Source of the DNA: Neofusicoccum parvum
Lineage: Eukaryota; Ascomycota; Dothideomycetes; Botryosphaeriales; Botryosphaeriaceae
DNA length: 64,000 bases
Reading direction: 5' to 3'
Assembly (NCBI GenBank): GCA_020912385.1
Contig: CP087209.1
Coordinates: forward strand, 186,001-250,000
In this document: one piece after another, positions 1-11,936 of the stretch
How the letters are laid out: each line of letters opens with the position of its first letter
Position numbering within the stretch: position 1 is the stretch's first letter
Notes under the pieces: model-generated
Database searches by the model: none
Seen by the model: only the letters and a program-made list of their open reading frames with translations
Told to the model about the DNA's origin: nothing
Program-made: the position numbers and the translations under genes

Positions 1-688
1 AGTGGGGAGCTGTGATTGTGGGCGTGTGCGGGAAGGATTGCGTGGCGAAGGATGTGAAGGATGGCGAGGTGGGATATTTGGAAGAGTGGGTGGGTGTGCA
101 GTGGGAAGAGGTTACTGAGAGAAGGAAGTAAGACGAGGCAAGGGGAGAGACGAAAGCTTTGCTTTAGATTTGAGGGAGTCAAAAAGCGGATAGGAAAAGT
201 TCTCGGTGTTTATACGATATCACGGCATAGCAGTTCAGGGGAAGAACATGAAGGGATGATTTTTCTTTGACTCTTATTCTCTTTGGAGAGTTGCCGGCTA
301 GCTCAAGTCCTGCCCTTGCCGGTGCCTGATGATTGCAATGGAACGTGTTTCAGCCTCCAATGCAGACACATTTCACTCGGCGGCATATTCCCCGTCTCGA
401 TTCCCGAGAAGACTGTGTAGCTCATCCTACCATGATAGGAGAAGCCAAACGCATCATGTCGTACGTAGTCTCATAAACGCCGTCTTTTCCTTTTGATGGT
501 TCCCCTACCGGCCCAACCATCATACAATGCATGCTACTTTTTGGTCATGCGACTGTCGAGATATCATTGGAAGAGAAAAACAAACACCAGTTGATAATTA
601 GTGTCACCACGTTAGGGCGAGATGGGAGATGGGAGAAGCGGAAGTGGTAGAGGATGGGTGGTGAGGTATTGGGTTGGTCGCCACACGT
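1..688. other. left-edge non-coding stretch
   Basis: No supported gene. A 69-codon ORF at 61-270 (+) has low-complexity, basic composition and no recognisable motif. The right part is AT-richer and probably holds the 3' UTR of the eIF3k gene. The left part may be the 5' region of a gene outside the window. Confidence 0.4.
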
Positions 689-1789
689 CTATGCGGGCTG
701 CTCGTAAGCACGCTTGATCAACCTCGAGAACTCTGGCACGGGAGTTAGCAGCAGATTCAAATGGTGTGGAACCTTGAGCAAATTCTGATCAAAGTGCTGG
801 ATAGAAGCAAACTTACGGTCGAACTTGACGTTCTCCCTCACAACAGTGCCCTTGGCCTCGTTCTCCTTGTTCAGCGGCACCTTGACGACATCGCCCTCGA
901 TGCTCCAGCCGCAAACCTCACCGACGAAGTGCTCAAACTCCTTGCCCTTCCGGTTCAGCCACGTCTCGAGGATGGCGCGCTCGGTCTCGCGCACCGCCTG
1001 GCTGACCGTCACGGCGATGCGCACGCACATCAGCTCCTCGAACCCCGACACGTCGGCGATCAGATCCGCGTACAGGTCATCCGAGTCCAGCGTCGCCCAG
1101 AAGCCCGCGTAGTCGGCGGCACTGAGCAGGTTGCTAAGTATGCTGAGCTTTTGCACGGCCTCGCTGAGCGCAGGGTCGCCGGCCGCCGGGTTGGCGTTGG
1201 TGGTGCTGGACAGCGGGGCCAGGATGTGCGGCGGCAGCAGCGACAGGCAGAGGCTGAAGTCCGGCGAGGGGAAGACGGTGAGCGACTTGACGAGGATGTT
1301 GGTGATGGTCTCGTCGCGCGCGAGGTGCGGGTTGAATTGGTAGCTGTGCGGGTGCGCGAGGTGTCAGTCAAGGCTGTTCCTGGCAGATGCTGGTGTATTG
1401 ACAAGTGTGTGTTTTGGAGATGCTTTCAGATAGAGCTAATAAGATCGCTTCAGTGGGCAGGAGTGATTCATGCTCCGTGAGCCCTCAGGTAATAGGAAAC
1501 GTGTGGTATTTGATCATCATTGCAAAGAGCGCGGGAAACGCAGGCCAGGCAGCGGAAAGATAACAGCGCGATGGAGTCGCGGGTGAGGCCAGGGAAGGAA
1601 AGAGGGGCGCGGTACGTACAGCTTCAGCAGGGCCAGGTTCGCGTAGCAGTCGTAGGTCTGGTTTTCGCACTGCTGCATCACATAGTCCTGGAACACGGCC
1701 GTCGTCTCCGGGTTGTAGCGATCCAGTCCATTGAGGATCTGGTCGATGTGTTCCGGCCGGTCGGGCGCGAAGTCGAAGGGGACGCCCAT
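689..1789 (-). CDS. eif3k: eukaryotic translation initiation factor 3 subunit K
   Basis: This is the PCI/CSN8-like subunit K of eIF3, a cytoplasmic complex that helps recruit the 43S ribosome to mRNA. Two exons, complement(689..1343, 1620..1789), encode 274 aa. The intron has donor GTACGT and acceptor CACAG, and splicing restores the motif LLKLYQFNP that is typical of the family. The start at 1789 gives [19 protein letters not shown], the normal conserved N-terminus. The C-terminal half carries the PCI-like helices, including the ETWLNRKG and [11 protein letters not shown] segments. The length is slightly above the usual fungal size of about 240-250 aa. It is transcribed away from the SGT1 gene. 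It is recognised from the whole-protein pattern, and I see no defects. Confidence 0.93.
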
Positions 1790-2070
1790 GGTGTATGTTG
1801 GGGGTGGTGGGCTGGGCAGCGTGGGCCGAAGTGAGGGATTTGGTGGAGGGGTTCTGTGCTTGAGGTTTTGTTCGCTCGGAATTTCGTCGTCGCGAGCGCG
1901 AAGTGGGCTCCACGTGATCTGGCCTGAACGCTAAGGCATCAACACAGCACTCAAGACATGTCAGCTACTGAAGATATCTAACATTTTGTTCTACTAGCAC
2001 TGGGTCTAACTCGGAGCTGTTCAGTCTCTTCCCGTGCATCAGCGCATATCATTACCTCAACAGCCTACCC
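1790..2070. other. spacer between eIF3k and SGT1 genes
   Basis: This 281-bp spacer holds the 5' region of the leftward eIF3k gene and the 3' end of the leftward SGT1 gene. No further gene is visible. Confidence 0.4.
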
Positions 2071-4080
2071 TCACTTCTTGTCAGGCTCGTCTCTCGGCAT
2101 GTTCACTCCCATCATGCCCATCATGTTACCCGCCGGTCCTGCCATGCCTGCCTGGCCCTTGAACGCCTCCAGCAAGTTCCTTGCCAAGTTGTAATCTATC
2201 TCCTCCACCTCCTCCTCCTCCTCATCATCTTCGATCTCCTCTACATCGGCCTCAGCTTTGGCCTTTCCTTTCCCTTTGATCGTCTTTTGACCGTCCTTCG
2301 GCTTTGGATTCAGGTCCAGCGCGCCAGCTTCCCGTAGCTCAGCCTCCATGCCTTCCATCATCTTGCGGAACTCCTCGGCCTCCTTCGGATCGTACGCCTC
2401 TTCTTCGTCCGAGCTCAGCTCCTCCACTCTCTCCGAACCCGCAGGCGGTGGTCTTGGAGGCCCAAACATCTTTGCCTCGTTTTCCTTCTCTTTGAGTCTT
2501 GCCTCAACCTGCGCTCCCTTGATCTTCTTCAGCTCATCGATAGGCATCTCCATGATCTCCTTGTAGACGTCGTCCGGCATACCCATCATCTCGCGCATCA
2601 TTTTTGAGAACTCTTCCTCGTCGAATGACGCCGCCTTGTCCTCGCCTTCGCTGCTGACATCGCTCTCGTCATCATCTTCTTCGTCGTCATCCATATCCAT
2701 GTCGTCCAGCTCCGCGCCCTCCGGCCCCGCAGTGTCGTCGTTGAGGAAGCTCTCAAACCGCTCGACCATCTTCCTCAAGTTCTCCTGCGCCGCCTTATCC
2801 CCGAACCCTTCGCTCGCAGGAACACCCGGCATGGCACCCGCGCTTCTCTTCCCCGCCAGCTCGCGCTCAAAATCCTCATAGTTGATATTCATCCAGCTGT
2901 CATCATCCTCCCCCGCCTCCCACGTCTTCATCTCCTCCTCGGTCGGCAGCTCCTCGTCCCCATTCTCCACGTCCTCCAGCAGCATCCGAATCTCCCGCAC
3001 CGCGGCTCTGTCCTGGTTCTGCGGGTCGGCGACCAGCATGTCGAAGCCGCAGGCCAGCTTCATGCCCAGCAGCAGGCGGTCGGCGGCCTGGCCGGGCTCG
3101 GCCTTCGCCAGCGCGTCCTCCCACGCCCTGTTGGGGGCGGGGAAGTCCTGGGACATGAGCTGCGCGTAGCCGACTTTGGTGAAGCGCACGCGCACGGTGG
3201 CGAGGGCGGCGGGCGGGAAGGCGAGGGCGCGGGCGTCGTCGCCTTTCAGCGGCTTCAGGGCGATCGGGTCGCGCAGGTAGAAGGCCTCGACGGCGGGGCT
3301 GACGTAGGCGGGGTTGCGGTGGAGCAGGAAGGCGAGGTTGCGCGGGATGGTGGCCAGGGCGTGGTGCAGGGAGGAGGAGATTTCGGAGGGGTAGTTGCGG
3401 ATGCGGTAGAAGGCTTCTTCCTCGATCATGGGGGAGTGGACGGTCACGGTGGGTTGGGATTTGATGAGGTCACGCGCTTCTTGGGTGGTGAGGACGCGTT
3501 TGGTTTCTGAGCCTGGTGTGCCTTGCAAGGGGATGACTTTGAGCTGGCCGCTGTTTATCCAGACCTGTGTGATTGATTAGTGGATATCTCTGGTAGATGA
3601 CCGTGTGCTTCTCACCCTGTTCTCGGCCACCTCTGGGTTGAGCCATTTCGGCAGGGCGTTGGCAGCTTCTATGAGCAGGAACTCCCCGTCGGTGTCGTAG
3701 ACTCGTATCCAAGCATCGGTAAATTGTTTGCTGAGCTCCCGGAGAATGTAGACAATCAGCCACTCGTCTGCAACGGAATCACCGTAGTTGGTATTTCCTC
3801 GCAGCAACCACGTGCCATCTTCTCTCTTCAGCTCCAACTTGAAGGGCTCGCGTTGCCAGATGTAGTCTTTGAGATGTTTTTTGGAGAGCAAGTTCGCAGC
3901 GACCTCGAGGCTCCGCAGCCTTTCTCGGACTTGCGAGTCGGTTGTGAGCTTAGAGTCGATGATGTAAATGATGTACTCGACAGTGTCGTCTGGGAGTCTC
4001 TTGGGAAAGCCGTCAAAGCCCTCGCCAAACCACTTGAACTCGTCCTTGGGAGCGCCGTCGAGCTTGTTGCCCTGCTCCAT
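2071..4080 (-). CDS. SGT1/ecdysoneless family regulatory protein
   Basis: Member of the SGT1 (ecdysoneless, ECD) family. These are acidic nuclear and cytoplasmic proteins linked to transcriptional activation, pre-mRNA splicing and cell-cycle control. This is not the HSP90 co-chaperone of the same name. Two exons, complement(2071..3564, 3616..4080), give 652 aa. The donor GTGAGA follows AEN-R, and the acceptor CACAG precedes VWINSGQLKVIP. The N-terminal third holds the conserved EWLIVYILRELS and DTDGEFLLIEAA segments. The C-terminal half is strongly acidic, with several D/E runs (for example DDMDMDDDEEDDDESD), and it ends in a Met/Gly-rich tail. The start at 4080 is the only Met before upstream stops. 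Family membership is firm, but the exact role in this fungus is inferred. Confidence 0.9.
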
Positions 4081-4440
4081 GATAGAATTTTTTCCTTTCT
4101 AAAAATCGTACAACATCAAGCGTGAAAAGGACCAGTCAGAGAAAACGTCGGCCTGGTAGAAAATAGACTCTGGATGGCTGTGTTAAAGTTTGCCGTCGAC
4201 AAGAGGCGGTTGCAAGCGGATGGCAAAGATGGAAAGTCTTGGCGGCGATGGCGGCCCGTGCACCGGCGGACGGCGCCAGGCCCAAAACGACAACAGCAAA
4301 ATAAACAACGCCAGAAACGGTAGCTCCACCATCACCACTCACCACCACCAAACGCCGCGCCCGCATTGCGCGCTACCCTCGCATTCTTTCCTCGCGCATG
4401 ACTAACCCGTAGCAAGAGCTGCGCGACACCACAGCCCATC
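4081..4440. promoter_or_regulatory. divergent promoter, SGT1 / Pcp1-like genes
   Basis: A 360-bp head-to-head spacer between the leftward SGT1 gene and the rightward coiled-coil gene. No TATA box is obvious, and no gene is visible. The short stretch at 4315-4360 is rich in CACCA repeats. Confidence 0.4.
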
Positions 4441-7400
4441 ATGGCGCACCTCTACCCCGACACCCCGCGCACCGAGTACGCCGACCAGACGCGCCTGACG
4501 GCCGCCGACCTGGACATGTCCATCGAGCCATCCTTCCACTCGCCCTCCAAGCACGGCGACGACCTGGTGCGCGCCATGCGCGGCCAGCGCACCCCGCGCG
4601 GCCTGACCACGCCCGGCGCCCGCACCGGCAACCCGCTCGTCGCCCGCAAGAACAACGTGCCCGGCAAGCACGAGTTCACCCCGCTGCTGAAGAGCGCCAT
4701 GAAGAACCGCATCTCCAACGCCTACGACAAGGAGAACGCGGGCGGCGGCCAGGGCCTCTTCAAGGGCGGCATCGAGACCCCCGCCGCCCTCAAGCCCGGC
4801 TACAAGTTCAGCGAGAGCCCGCTGCCCGAGGCGAGCTCCATGTCGTACGACAACTCGTCGACAGAGGTTACCGAAATGGCCGAGCCGGCCCCGCCGATCG
4901 CGAGCAGCAGTATAATGTCCACGCCCATGGCTCTGCCGCGGAACGGAGAGATGGACCGAGGGAATATGCTCACGCTACGCGAGCAGGAAGCGGTCCGTTT
5001 TGCCACCAGCAACCCATTGGATGAATTTCGCTGACTTTGAGAAATGCGCAGAAACTCGCGCAAATCGACAAGGAGAACTTTGGCCTGAAGCTCAAAATCC
5101 ACTTCCTCGAGGAGAACCTGAAACGCACCGGCACCGAGTACGAGCAGAACACAATCAGAGAAAACGCCGATCTCAAGGTGGACCGCGCGAAGATGCAGGT
5201 GGAGATCAAGAACATGAAGAAGTCGCTACAGCGCGCCGAGAAGGACCTCGAGGAATACCGAACACAACTGCATGACTACGCCGAGAAGGTCAAGCGCAGA
5301 CACATGGACGCCAGCGCGCGCGAGGAAATCGAGGAATTACGAAAACTTGCCGAGGAGAGGGCCGCCGAGCTAGAGGAGCTGCAAAAGAAGGTTGATTCGG
5401 CAGGCAGAGATAACGATGAGGTGGAAAAGCTCCAAGGCGACATCGAGGACCTCGAGCACGAGCTGCGCCAGAAGGACCAGGACCTGGATGAGAAGGATGA
5501 GCAGCTGGAGGACCTGCGCGCCAAGCTGGAGTCGGCTGAGGCTGGCGCGGATGGCGATGCCGAGAAGCAACAAACCATCGACGAGCAGGCGGACAAAATC
5601 GACGAACTTGAGGACCAGTTGCGGCAAGCCACCCGGGAGAGAGACGAGAAAGAAGACGAGCTTGAGGAGCTTCACGAGAGGCTCGAAGCCATTGATGGCG
5701 AGAAGGAGGCACAGGTGAAGTCTTTACAACGACAGCTGGAATCTTTCGAGCGGGCAAAGAAGGATGACCTCGCGGCCTTGGAGGAGAAGATCCGGCAGAA
5801 GGACCTCGAAATCAAGGCTCTGGAACGCCAGGTCGAATCTGCAGAGCGCGAGAAGCAGAGCGAGGTTGATGCTTTGCTTGACCGTGTGCGGATCGCCGAA
5901 TCCTCCGGGGGTAACCAGGTTCAGCTTGCCCAGCAGGCTGCCAACGACGCCCGTGAGAAGCTCCAGCAAATCACTCGCCAGAAGGATGACGAAATTTCCG
6001 CTTTGAAGACTCGTCTGGACGCTGCTGAAGCCATGGAGGACAAGCTTGAGGAATGCCAACGCCAATTACGCCAGTATGTCGAAGACGCCAAACGCCGGGA
6101 CGCCGCCGAGGACGAACGAGAGCAGGATGTTCAGCTCCTCCGTGAGCAGCTTCGCAACGCCGAGCGAAACATGAGCCCGTTGAAGAGACGGGCTGGTGAA
6201 CGCGATGACGTTGATCGGGATCTTCATAATCTCCGGTCTACCCTGGCAGAACGTGATCGCGAGGTTGCCAGCTTGAAAAGGACGGTGGAATCTCAGGCCG
6301 CATCTCTGGACCAACTCAAGCACTCCCAGATCAATGCTACGAACCGGTCATTCGACCTCGAGGGTGCCCAGAAGGCTCTGGAGTTTACCCGCAAGGACCT
6401 CGAGCAAAGCCGCAGGGCCCAGGAACAATCGAATTCCACTCTCGCACAGCGAACGGAGGAATTGGCAGCCGTTCGGAAGTCACTGGAGGACCGCAACAAC
6501 GATCTAGAATACATTCGCAAGACTTTGGACCAGCGTGCTGTAGAGCTCAACGACAAGAACCGCGAGCTCGAGACTACCAAGCGGGCGCTGGCTGAGAGGA
6601 GCGAAGAGATCGAGCTGCTCCGCACGAGCATGGAGGAGCCGGACACTCAGTTCGAGCTTGTCAACAACCTTGCCAGAGAGCGCGAGCAGGATCTAGACCG
6701 CCTGCGCGCTACTGTTAACGCTCGCGAGAAGGATGTTGAGGCTATCCAGAAGCTGGCAAATGACCGGCTTGCTGCCATCAACTCCCTCAGGGAGGAGTTT
6801 GCTTCCGCAAAGGAAGAGCTCGAAGACGAGATCGAAGTTCTTATTGGCACTACCGAGGAGTCAGACATGGAGAAGCAATCTCTTCAAAGGAAGATCTCCC
6901 AGCTCGAGAAGGAAATCCAGGGCTCGTACGAATTGCAGGACAAGATCCAGCCTCTTGAGAAGCAGATCCGTACCGCTGACCGGGAGAAGGCCAGCCTTCA
7001 GAACGAGATTGAATCACTCCAACAAGACCTGCGCATTGCGGATCAAGATCGCCAGTCTCTCCAGGCCCGCGTTCGCAAGCTCAACCAAGATCTCGAAGAG
7101 GTGCGTGCTTCTGCCAACAGAGGTAGCGATGGTGCATCGATTAGTGAACGCCGAGACCTGCACGAAGCCGTCAAGTCAGCGCAGATCGAAGCCGAGGAGC
7201 TCCGACTCGAGCTCACCAACCGTGAAAAGCGTCTGTCCGACTTGGAATCGAAGGTTCGCGATGACAAGAAGAAGCTTCGGACAACGCAGCTGGAGAATGA
7301 GGAGCTCAAGCTGCAGATGTCGGAGAAGGACGGCGAGCTCGAGGCCTACGCAGCGCGCTTCCAGCGTGAGGGTGGCGTTAGCAGTGCTGCAGTCAAGAAG

Positions 7401-8061
7401 CACACAGCCGACCTGAAGGAGCTGCACGAGATGCTCCGCAACGCCACGCTCGAGGTGGAGGAGCTGCAGATGGCACTGGCGGACCGCGACGCGCAGATGG
7501 ACATGTTGGCCAAGGAGTCGCGCCAGCTGATCCGCGAGAAGGAGCGGAAGCTCAAGGCGGCGCAGCTACAAGCCGAAACCGGCGGCGACGCGGCGGAACT
7601 CAAGGCGCAGCTGTCGGAGAAGGACAAGCGCCACTCTTCGGAGCTGAAGGGGCTGGCCAAGCAGATCCAGTACCTGCGCGCCAAGTGCGCGCGCGAGGAG
7701 AACTTCCGCGAGGGCCTAGCGTACGAGAAGAGGTTCTTCATGATGCAGATCGAGATGTACAACCAATGGTACGTTGCCGACACCCTGACCCCTTGTTTTC
7801 GCTCAACACTGACGCTCTTTCAACAGCACCCAAGCGGACCTCCGTCTCGTCGAGGAGATGGGCATCACCCCCGACGTCTCTTTCCGCCAGCGCAAACCCT
7901 CGCTCCGCACCGCCGGCCTGGCCGTCATCGCGGGCATCCGCATGCGCCGCATGCGTGAGGAGTGGGCAGACAGCAGGAAGCTGCACGATGCGCTGGTCAG
8001 GAAGCTGGAGAGCATGCGGAGGGCGGGGAGGGCGAGTGGGAGGGGGTTGGTGAGGGGGTGA
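4441..8061 (+). CDS. spindle pole body coiled-coil protein with CM1 and PACT domains (Pcp1/pericentrin-like)
   Basis: Large coiled-coil scaffold expected to anchor gamma-tubulin complexes at the spindle pole body. Three exons, 4441..4992, 5052..7768 and 7827..8061, encode 1167 aa. The first intron (GTCCGT...GCGCAG with a CTGAC branch) splits the centrosomin motif 1. Splicing restores LTLREQEA followed by KLAQIDKENFGLKLKIHFLEE-type sequence at about residues 178-205. Residues 200-1060 are nearly continuous heptad coiled coil. The C-terminus has the PACT pattern: LRAKCAREENFREGLAYEKR, then SLRTAGLAVIAGIRMRRM after the second intron (donor GTACGT, acceptor CAACAG). CM1 plus PACT fits S. pombe Pcp1 and Aspergillus PcpA best. 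The related Mto1/ApsB family is the alternative. The disordered N-terminus is rich in TP/SP sites, suggesting cell-cycle phosphorylation. Confidence 0.87.
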
Positions 8062-9547
8062 GGGGTGTTGACGTATTGTTGTTGATGACTTGGCGTTACT
8101 CTGGGACGGGGGTTCGAATTTGCGGGAAAAATTGGGGTGTTTCGTTGGAGCGCGTTTTGGATGGCATGGCGGGATGGTGTTTTCGGAGTTCGTGTCCTCT
8201 CGAGGGGGTTGTGGGTTGTTTGTACAGGGAAGGGAATTGACGGCGATGGTATGCATTCATACTTGGACAGCTGTTGTGAAATTGGTTTGATTCCGTTCAA
8301 TTTTTTGACTGGGAGATGCAGTGAGTTGTGGAAGACGTGAGCCGGGTCAGCTCGTTCGTAGGGAGTTGACACATTCGTCCGGATATCAAAGCAGTTCAAT
8401 TTAACTACCAACGCAATCCGGATGAACGCTTCATTTGCCCATGCTTGGAGCCACCTCTCCATCTCATTCGCAGCCCGACGTAGGACAGGCTTTGTATCGA
8501 CTTCAGTCAGCTGCGGGGGGACCCATACGACCGCTCGAATATCAGGTCATACGGAAGTGGCAATATGCAGCCGCGCACACGTGCACGCACAGTGATTCTG
8601 GAAGGGCGCGCTTCTCATAAACCTCTCCAATCCCTATGCCTCGCCTTCTTCTGCTCACCACCACAGCGTCCTGACCGAGCACGAACCAGGTCACCCGACG
8701 AAAAACTGGTGCTCTGCCACCTGCGTCCCACGTGTACTCCGGCCCGCCGTGCCCGCGTGCCCTCGATCCCGATCAGCCAGCTCGGGAGCGATCAGCGTGT
8801 CAGGGCGGCGCGGTGGTGCTGCTCAGTGTTTCCGCGGTATGCTGGGGAACCGCACAGAGGGAAGATGGTGAGGGTCGGGGGGCGCACAGGGTGGCTGAGG
8901 ATATTATGCAGAGAGGCGGGCGCGCGGGCTGGTCTGGCTGCTACAGTCGGATGTTGGAGTATCTATCCGCAGGAGTAGCGGAGATCGGTAGCTCAATCGC
9001 GTCTATCGGCGGATAGAGCGGCTGTTGTTGGGTCGAGCTCGTTTGGCGCGGCCGGAGGCGGGATGTGAAGAAGGACGGAGGACGCGGACGGGCAAGTTGT
9101 CACGAGCTGGGTTGGCACCGATGGCACATTCCCTTTGCCTCGTGATGGAATTTGGCTCAGTGCTGTTGGTCACTGGTGCGTCTTCTGATGGCCATGCGGT
9201 GGCGTTTGACGTATTGGTGTGCCTGAAGTTTGCAGATGAGCTACTACGTTTTTACGTCTGGACAAATCATAAATGGTTCAGCTGCCTGCGTGTAGAGAGC
9301 AGGGGCTCAGGTGATGAGCCATGCATTCTGAGATAACTCTACTCTCCTGGTAGCTCTGTTGGTGGTGTGGAAAGATGTACAGTATTTAAGGATTAATGGC
9401 AGTCTTTCGATTCTTGGATGAGATCACCGCTTTTATATCCTGAGTCCTTTATCTGTTGAATAGCGGCAGAAAAGAAAAAGAATGCACGTACTTTGAGATC
9501 GCGTCTATCTCCCCTCCCCACAGTAAAAATGCAAACGCACATTAGGA
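8062..9547. other. non-coding stretch
   Basis: No supported gene. Several 60-137 codon ORFs (for example 8565-8978 and 9025-9336, both +) lack any conserved motif and overlap each other in different frames. The segment after about 9340 becomes AT-richer towards the pseudogene that follows. Confidence 0.4.
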
Positions 9548-10584
9548 TCAGTCATCTTCATCTTGCAGCACTTCACTCTTCTTCGAGACCTCGATGATCT
9601 GGTGAATATCTTAAAACCTATACGTTAATCGCGGCACAATGTTGTTGATCGGTGTATCCATCAGAATATGGTTCGTGGCTTCCTCTTACTTTTCACACAC
9701 GTATTGCTCTGGATCGTACTTTAGAACGTAGTCATTGATAGTTTTTCTCTCCATATCTAGGCTCTTTCTAACAGACTCCCACTCAGTCTTATGCCACGAC
9801 CCGCGAGTCATGCAGCCCATTTTCTAAGCGTACGACACCCGCTCAAATCTAGAGCCAATCAGCAGAAATCTTTTTGGGGCCGAAGAGAAGCAAGAAATTA
9901 CCTGAGCCTTTTGCGTACCCGAGCTGCCAAAGGATTTCCCTCTTACCACTCAACTCGAGGCACGCAGCGACGGAGATAGCATCCTCTCAAGCTACCGTCA
10001 CAGGCTTCCTAAAGACGGCAGAAAACAATAGGCGGGGTCTCCAACCTCAATGACTCTCGCCTTTCGAGAAGTACACTGCGGCTGTGGGTTCCACATGAAT
10101 TTCCAGTCGATCACGGTGTTGTTTGGAGCAGCTTTGATCAGCTCTGTAAGGAATGGAGTCCACCCAGCCACTTTCTTCAAGGCCTCGTCCGCTTGTGCTA
10201 TCTTCGACTAGCTTTCATCCGCATTTCCACCATCTTACGCCTGCTGCAAGCATGAAGATATGAGTCACAGTTGAATGTGTCTCACCTTGTAAGTTAAAAC
10301 TTAGTTGGTTTAATTCTTCTTTCCAATCACAACATGTGCTTCGAACCCGGTATGGACCGAAATATGTTCTTCAACGCCCGCATATGCTGCAGCAATGACA
10401 ACGTTTTTGAGGGCCGGCCTATGGAAAAGTTCACCCGGTAGATTACAAATCCACCACTGATCGGCTGATCTTTCTGACCAGTCACAAACCTCATGACCTC
10501 GATACAACCGCACGAGTAGTGACCAATGAGGGCACTTTGCAAAGTGATTTTGTACCTACACATGTGATTCACGGGTGTGCGCAT
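9548..10584 (-). pseudogene. decayed FAD-dependent monooxygenase (salicylate-hydroxylase-like)
   Basis: Remnant of a group-A flavoprotein monooxygenase. On the minus strand 10584-10310 retains the middle of the protein in two frames: GGFVIYRVNFSIGRP in one, then AAYAGVEEHISVHTG in the next, so a frameshift is needed. 10180-9998 retains GWTPFLTELIKAAPNNT and a damaged GD motif (VGDPAYCFLPS, where the family has VGDAAHPFLP). It then hits in-frame stops where the G-rich segment and helix should continue. Downstream, recognisable pieces of the C-terminal part (ESWHKTEWESV-like, KYDPEQYV, IIEVSKKSEV) reach a TGA at 9548-9550. No FAD-binding GxGxxG N-terminus was found upstream, so the 5' part is lost. 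The family assignment is good. The cause of decay is not evident. Confidence 0.75.
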
Positions 10585-11936
10585 CTGGACACTGTGGTCT
10601 GCAGACAGCGGGTTTTACCAGGTTTGGCCAGATGGAGCGGTTTGGGATGACTATTTGAAGGCGCCTGTGGGCGGGGGAAGTGCTTGTTGCTGGAGCGCTG
10701 GCGCGGCGGCGGACGGAGGCGCTTGGTGAGCAAGCGACGTGGTGGAGGTTTCGGATGATGCTAGCTGCAACGTTTGAAACGGCGTTGCTCTGGACGGCTT
10801 CTCGCGCTTTCGGCCCGTTCGGGAAACGCGGTTCGTGAACGGCGGCAACAAGGACGCGAGCAGGAGGGACCTGCATGTGAGGCTGAGAGCGCGGACAGAA
10901 GTACGTACCCACGCAACGCCGGATGATTCGCCAATGCGCCGTCTCCTCGCCCTGTCCGCCTTACATCCACGTCATCTCGCGCAGGAGTATCTCCAAAACA
11001 GGCAGTCCCTGATCTGGAAGTTCCGAGTACGAAGTCATTGTGTCAGGTACGTACCGACCAGCCGCGGCAGCTGTGGGTCGAGCCGGTGAGGGCCTTCGAA
11101 AAAGCCCATACGGCGAACAGACCGGCTGACCAACCGCTGTATACCCGGGGCGGTACGAAGGATATGCTCAAGAGTCGGGGCGATCCGGCGAAACCAAATC
11201 TTATAGCAACCGGCGTAGTCAGTGGACGGAGTAAGGTGCCCCATCCGTAAGTGGGACTGATGAATCGTACTGCATTCCTGATTCGGGAACGCTACGCCTA
11301 GTCTGGTAATCTGCACCCCGAGAGCCGGCGGAGGTCTGGCCATCGACGGCCTTCATGCAGCAAAATTGGACCAGGGCAGATACATTGAACAAGCCAGGCC
11401 GAGCTGCGACGCGCGGTGGGCAAATCACGGTTATATGGTAGCTTTTGCTTGGCTTGTTTGCGGCTCGATCTGAGCCACGCTCGGAAGCAGTGGCACCGTT
11501 ACCGTCCATCTTGAGACGTTTGACATTGTAAAATGCGAGGACCGACAAGACCTAATTACCGTCAGAGGCCCCTGCCCATTTGTCACATTGCAAGCTTGGT
11601 GCCTCGAAGACTCAAAGCAAACCGTGCTATTGGAATCTGTAGGAATCAGCTGAATGGCATTTGGGTGATTTTGAAGGATCAAGTTATTGGCCTCAATGTA
11701 TGTTCGGCTGCGTGGTAGCCAGTGGCGATTCAGCTGCTGCGATGCGAACAGGGAGCTGCCGTCCATTAAGGTTTTTTACAAGGGGCCGGATAATTATAAC
11801 TTAAAGCTTATGTGGCGACCGCTCAACGGGCGCCAGATCGATTTGCCGAAGATACTAAGACGCTCGGTTCCCGCCGCATGCCGCTGCCTACTGACCTGAT
11901 CGACACCTGCATTTCACTCCTCCCACCGGCACCACC
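10585..11936. other. non-coding stretch upstream of the GPCR gene
   Basis: No supported gene. Overlapping ORFs on both strands (for example 10556-10912 minus and 11431-11766 minus) have no recognisable domain. The right end is the presumed promoter and 5' UTR of the GPCR gene. Confidence 0.4.

Noticed and set aside
761..1480. 239-codon plus-strand ORF
   Set aside because: Antisense shadow of the eIF3k exon. Arg/Val/Gly-rich with no motif.
8101..8125. GGTTCGAAT-like T-loop sequence suggesting a tRNA
   Set aside because: No matching acceptor stem, D-arm or anticodon arm could be drawn around it.
9548..10584. Idea that the decayed monooxygenase is a duplicate of the intact one at 55.1-56.5 kb
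   Set aside because: Their GD-motif surroundings differ clearly, indicating different subfamilies rather than a recent duplication.
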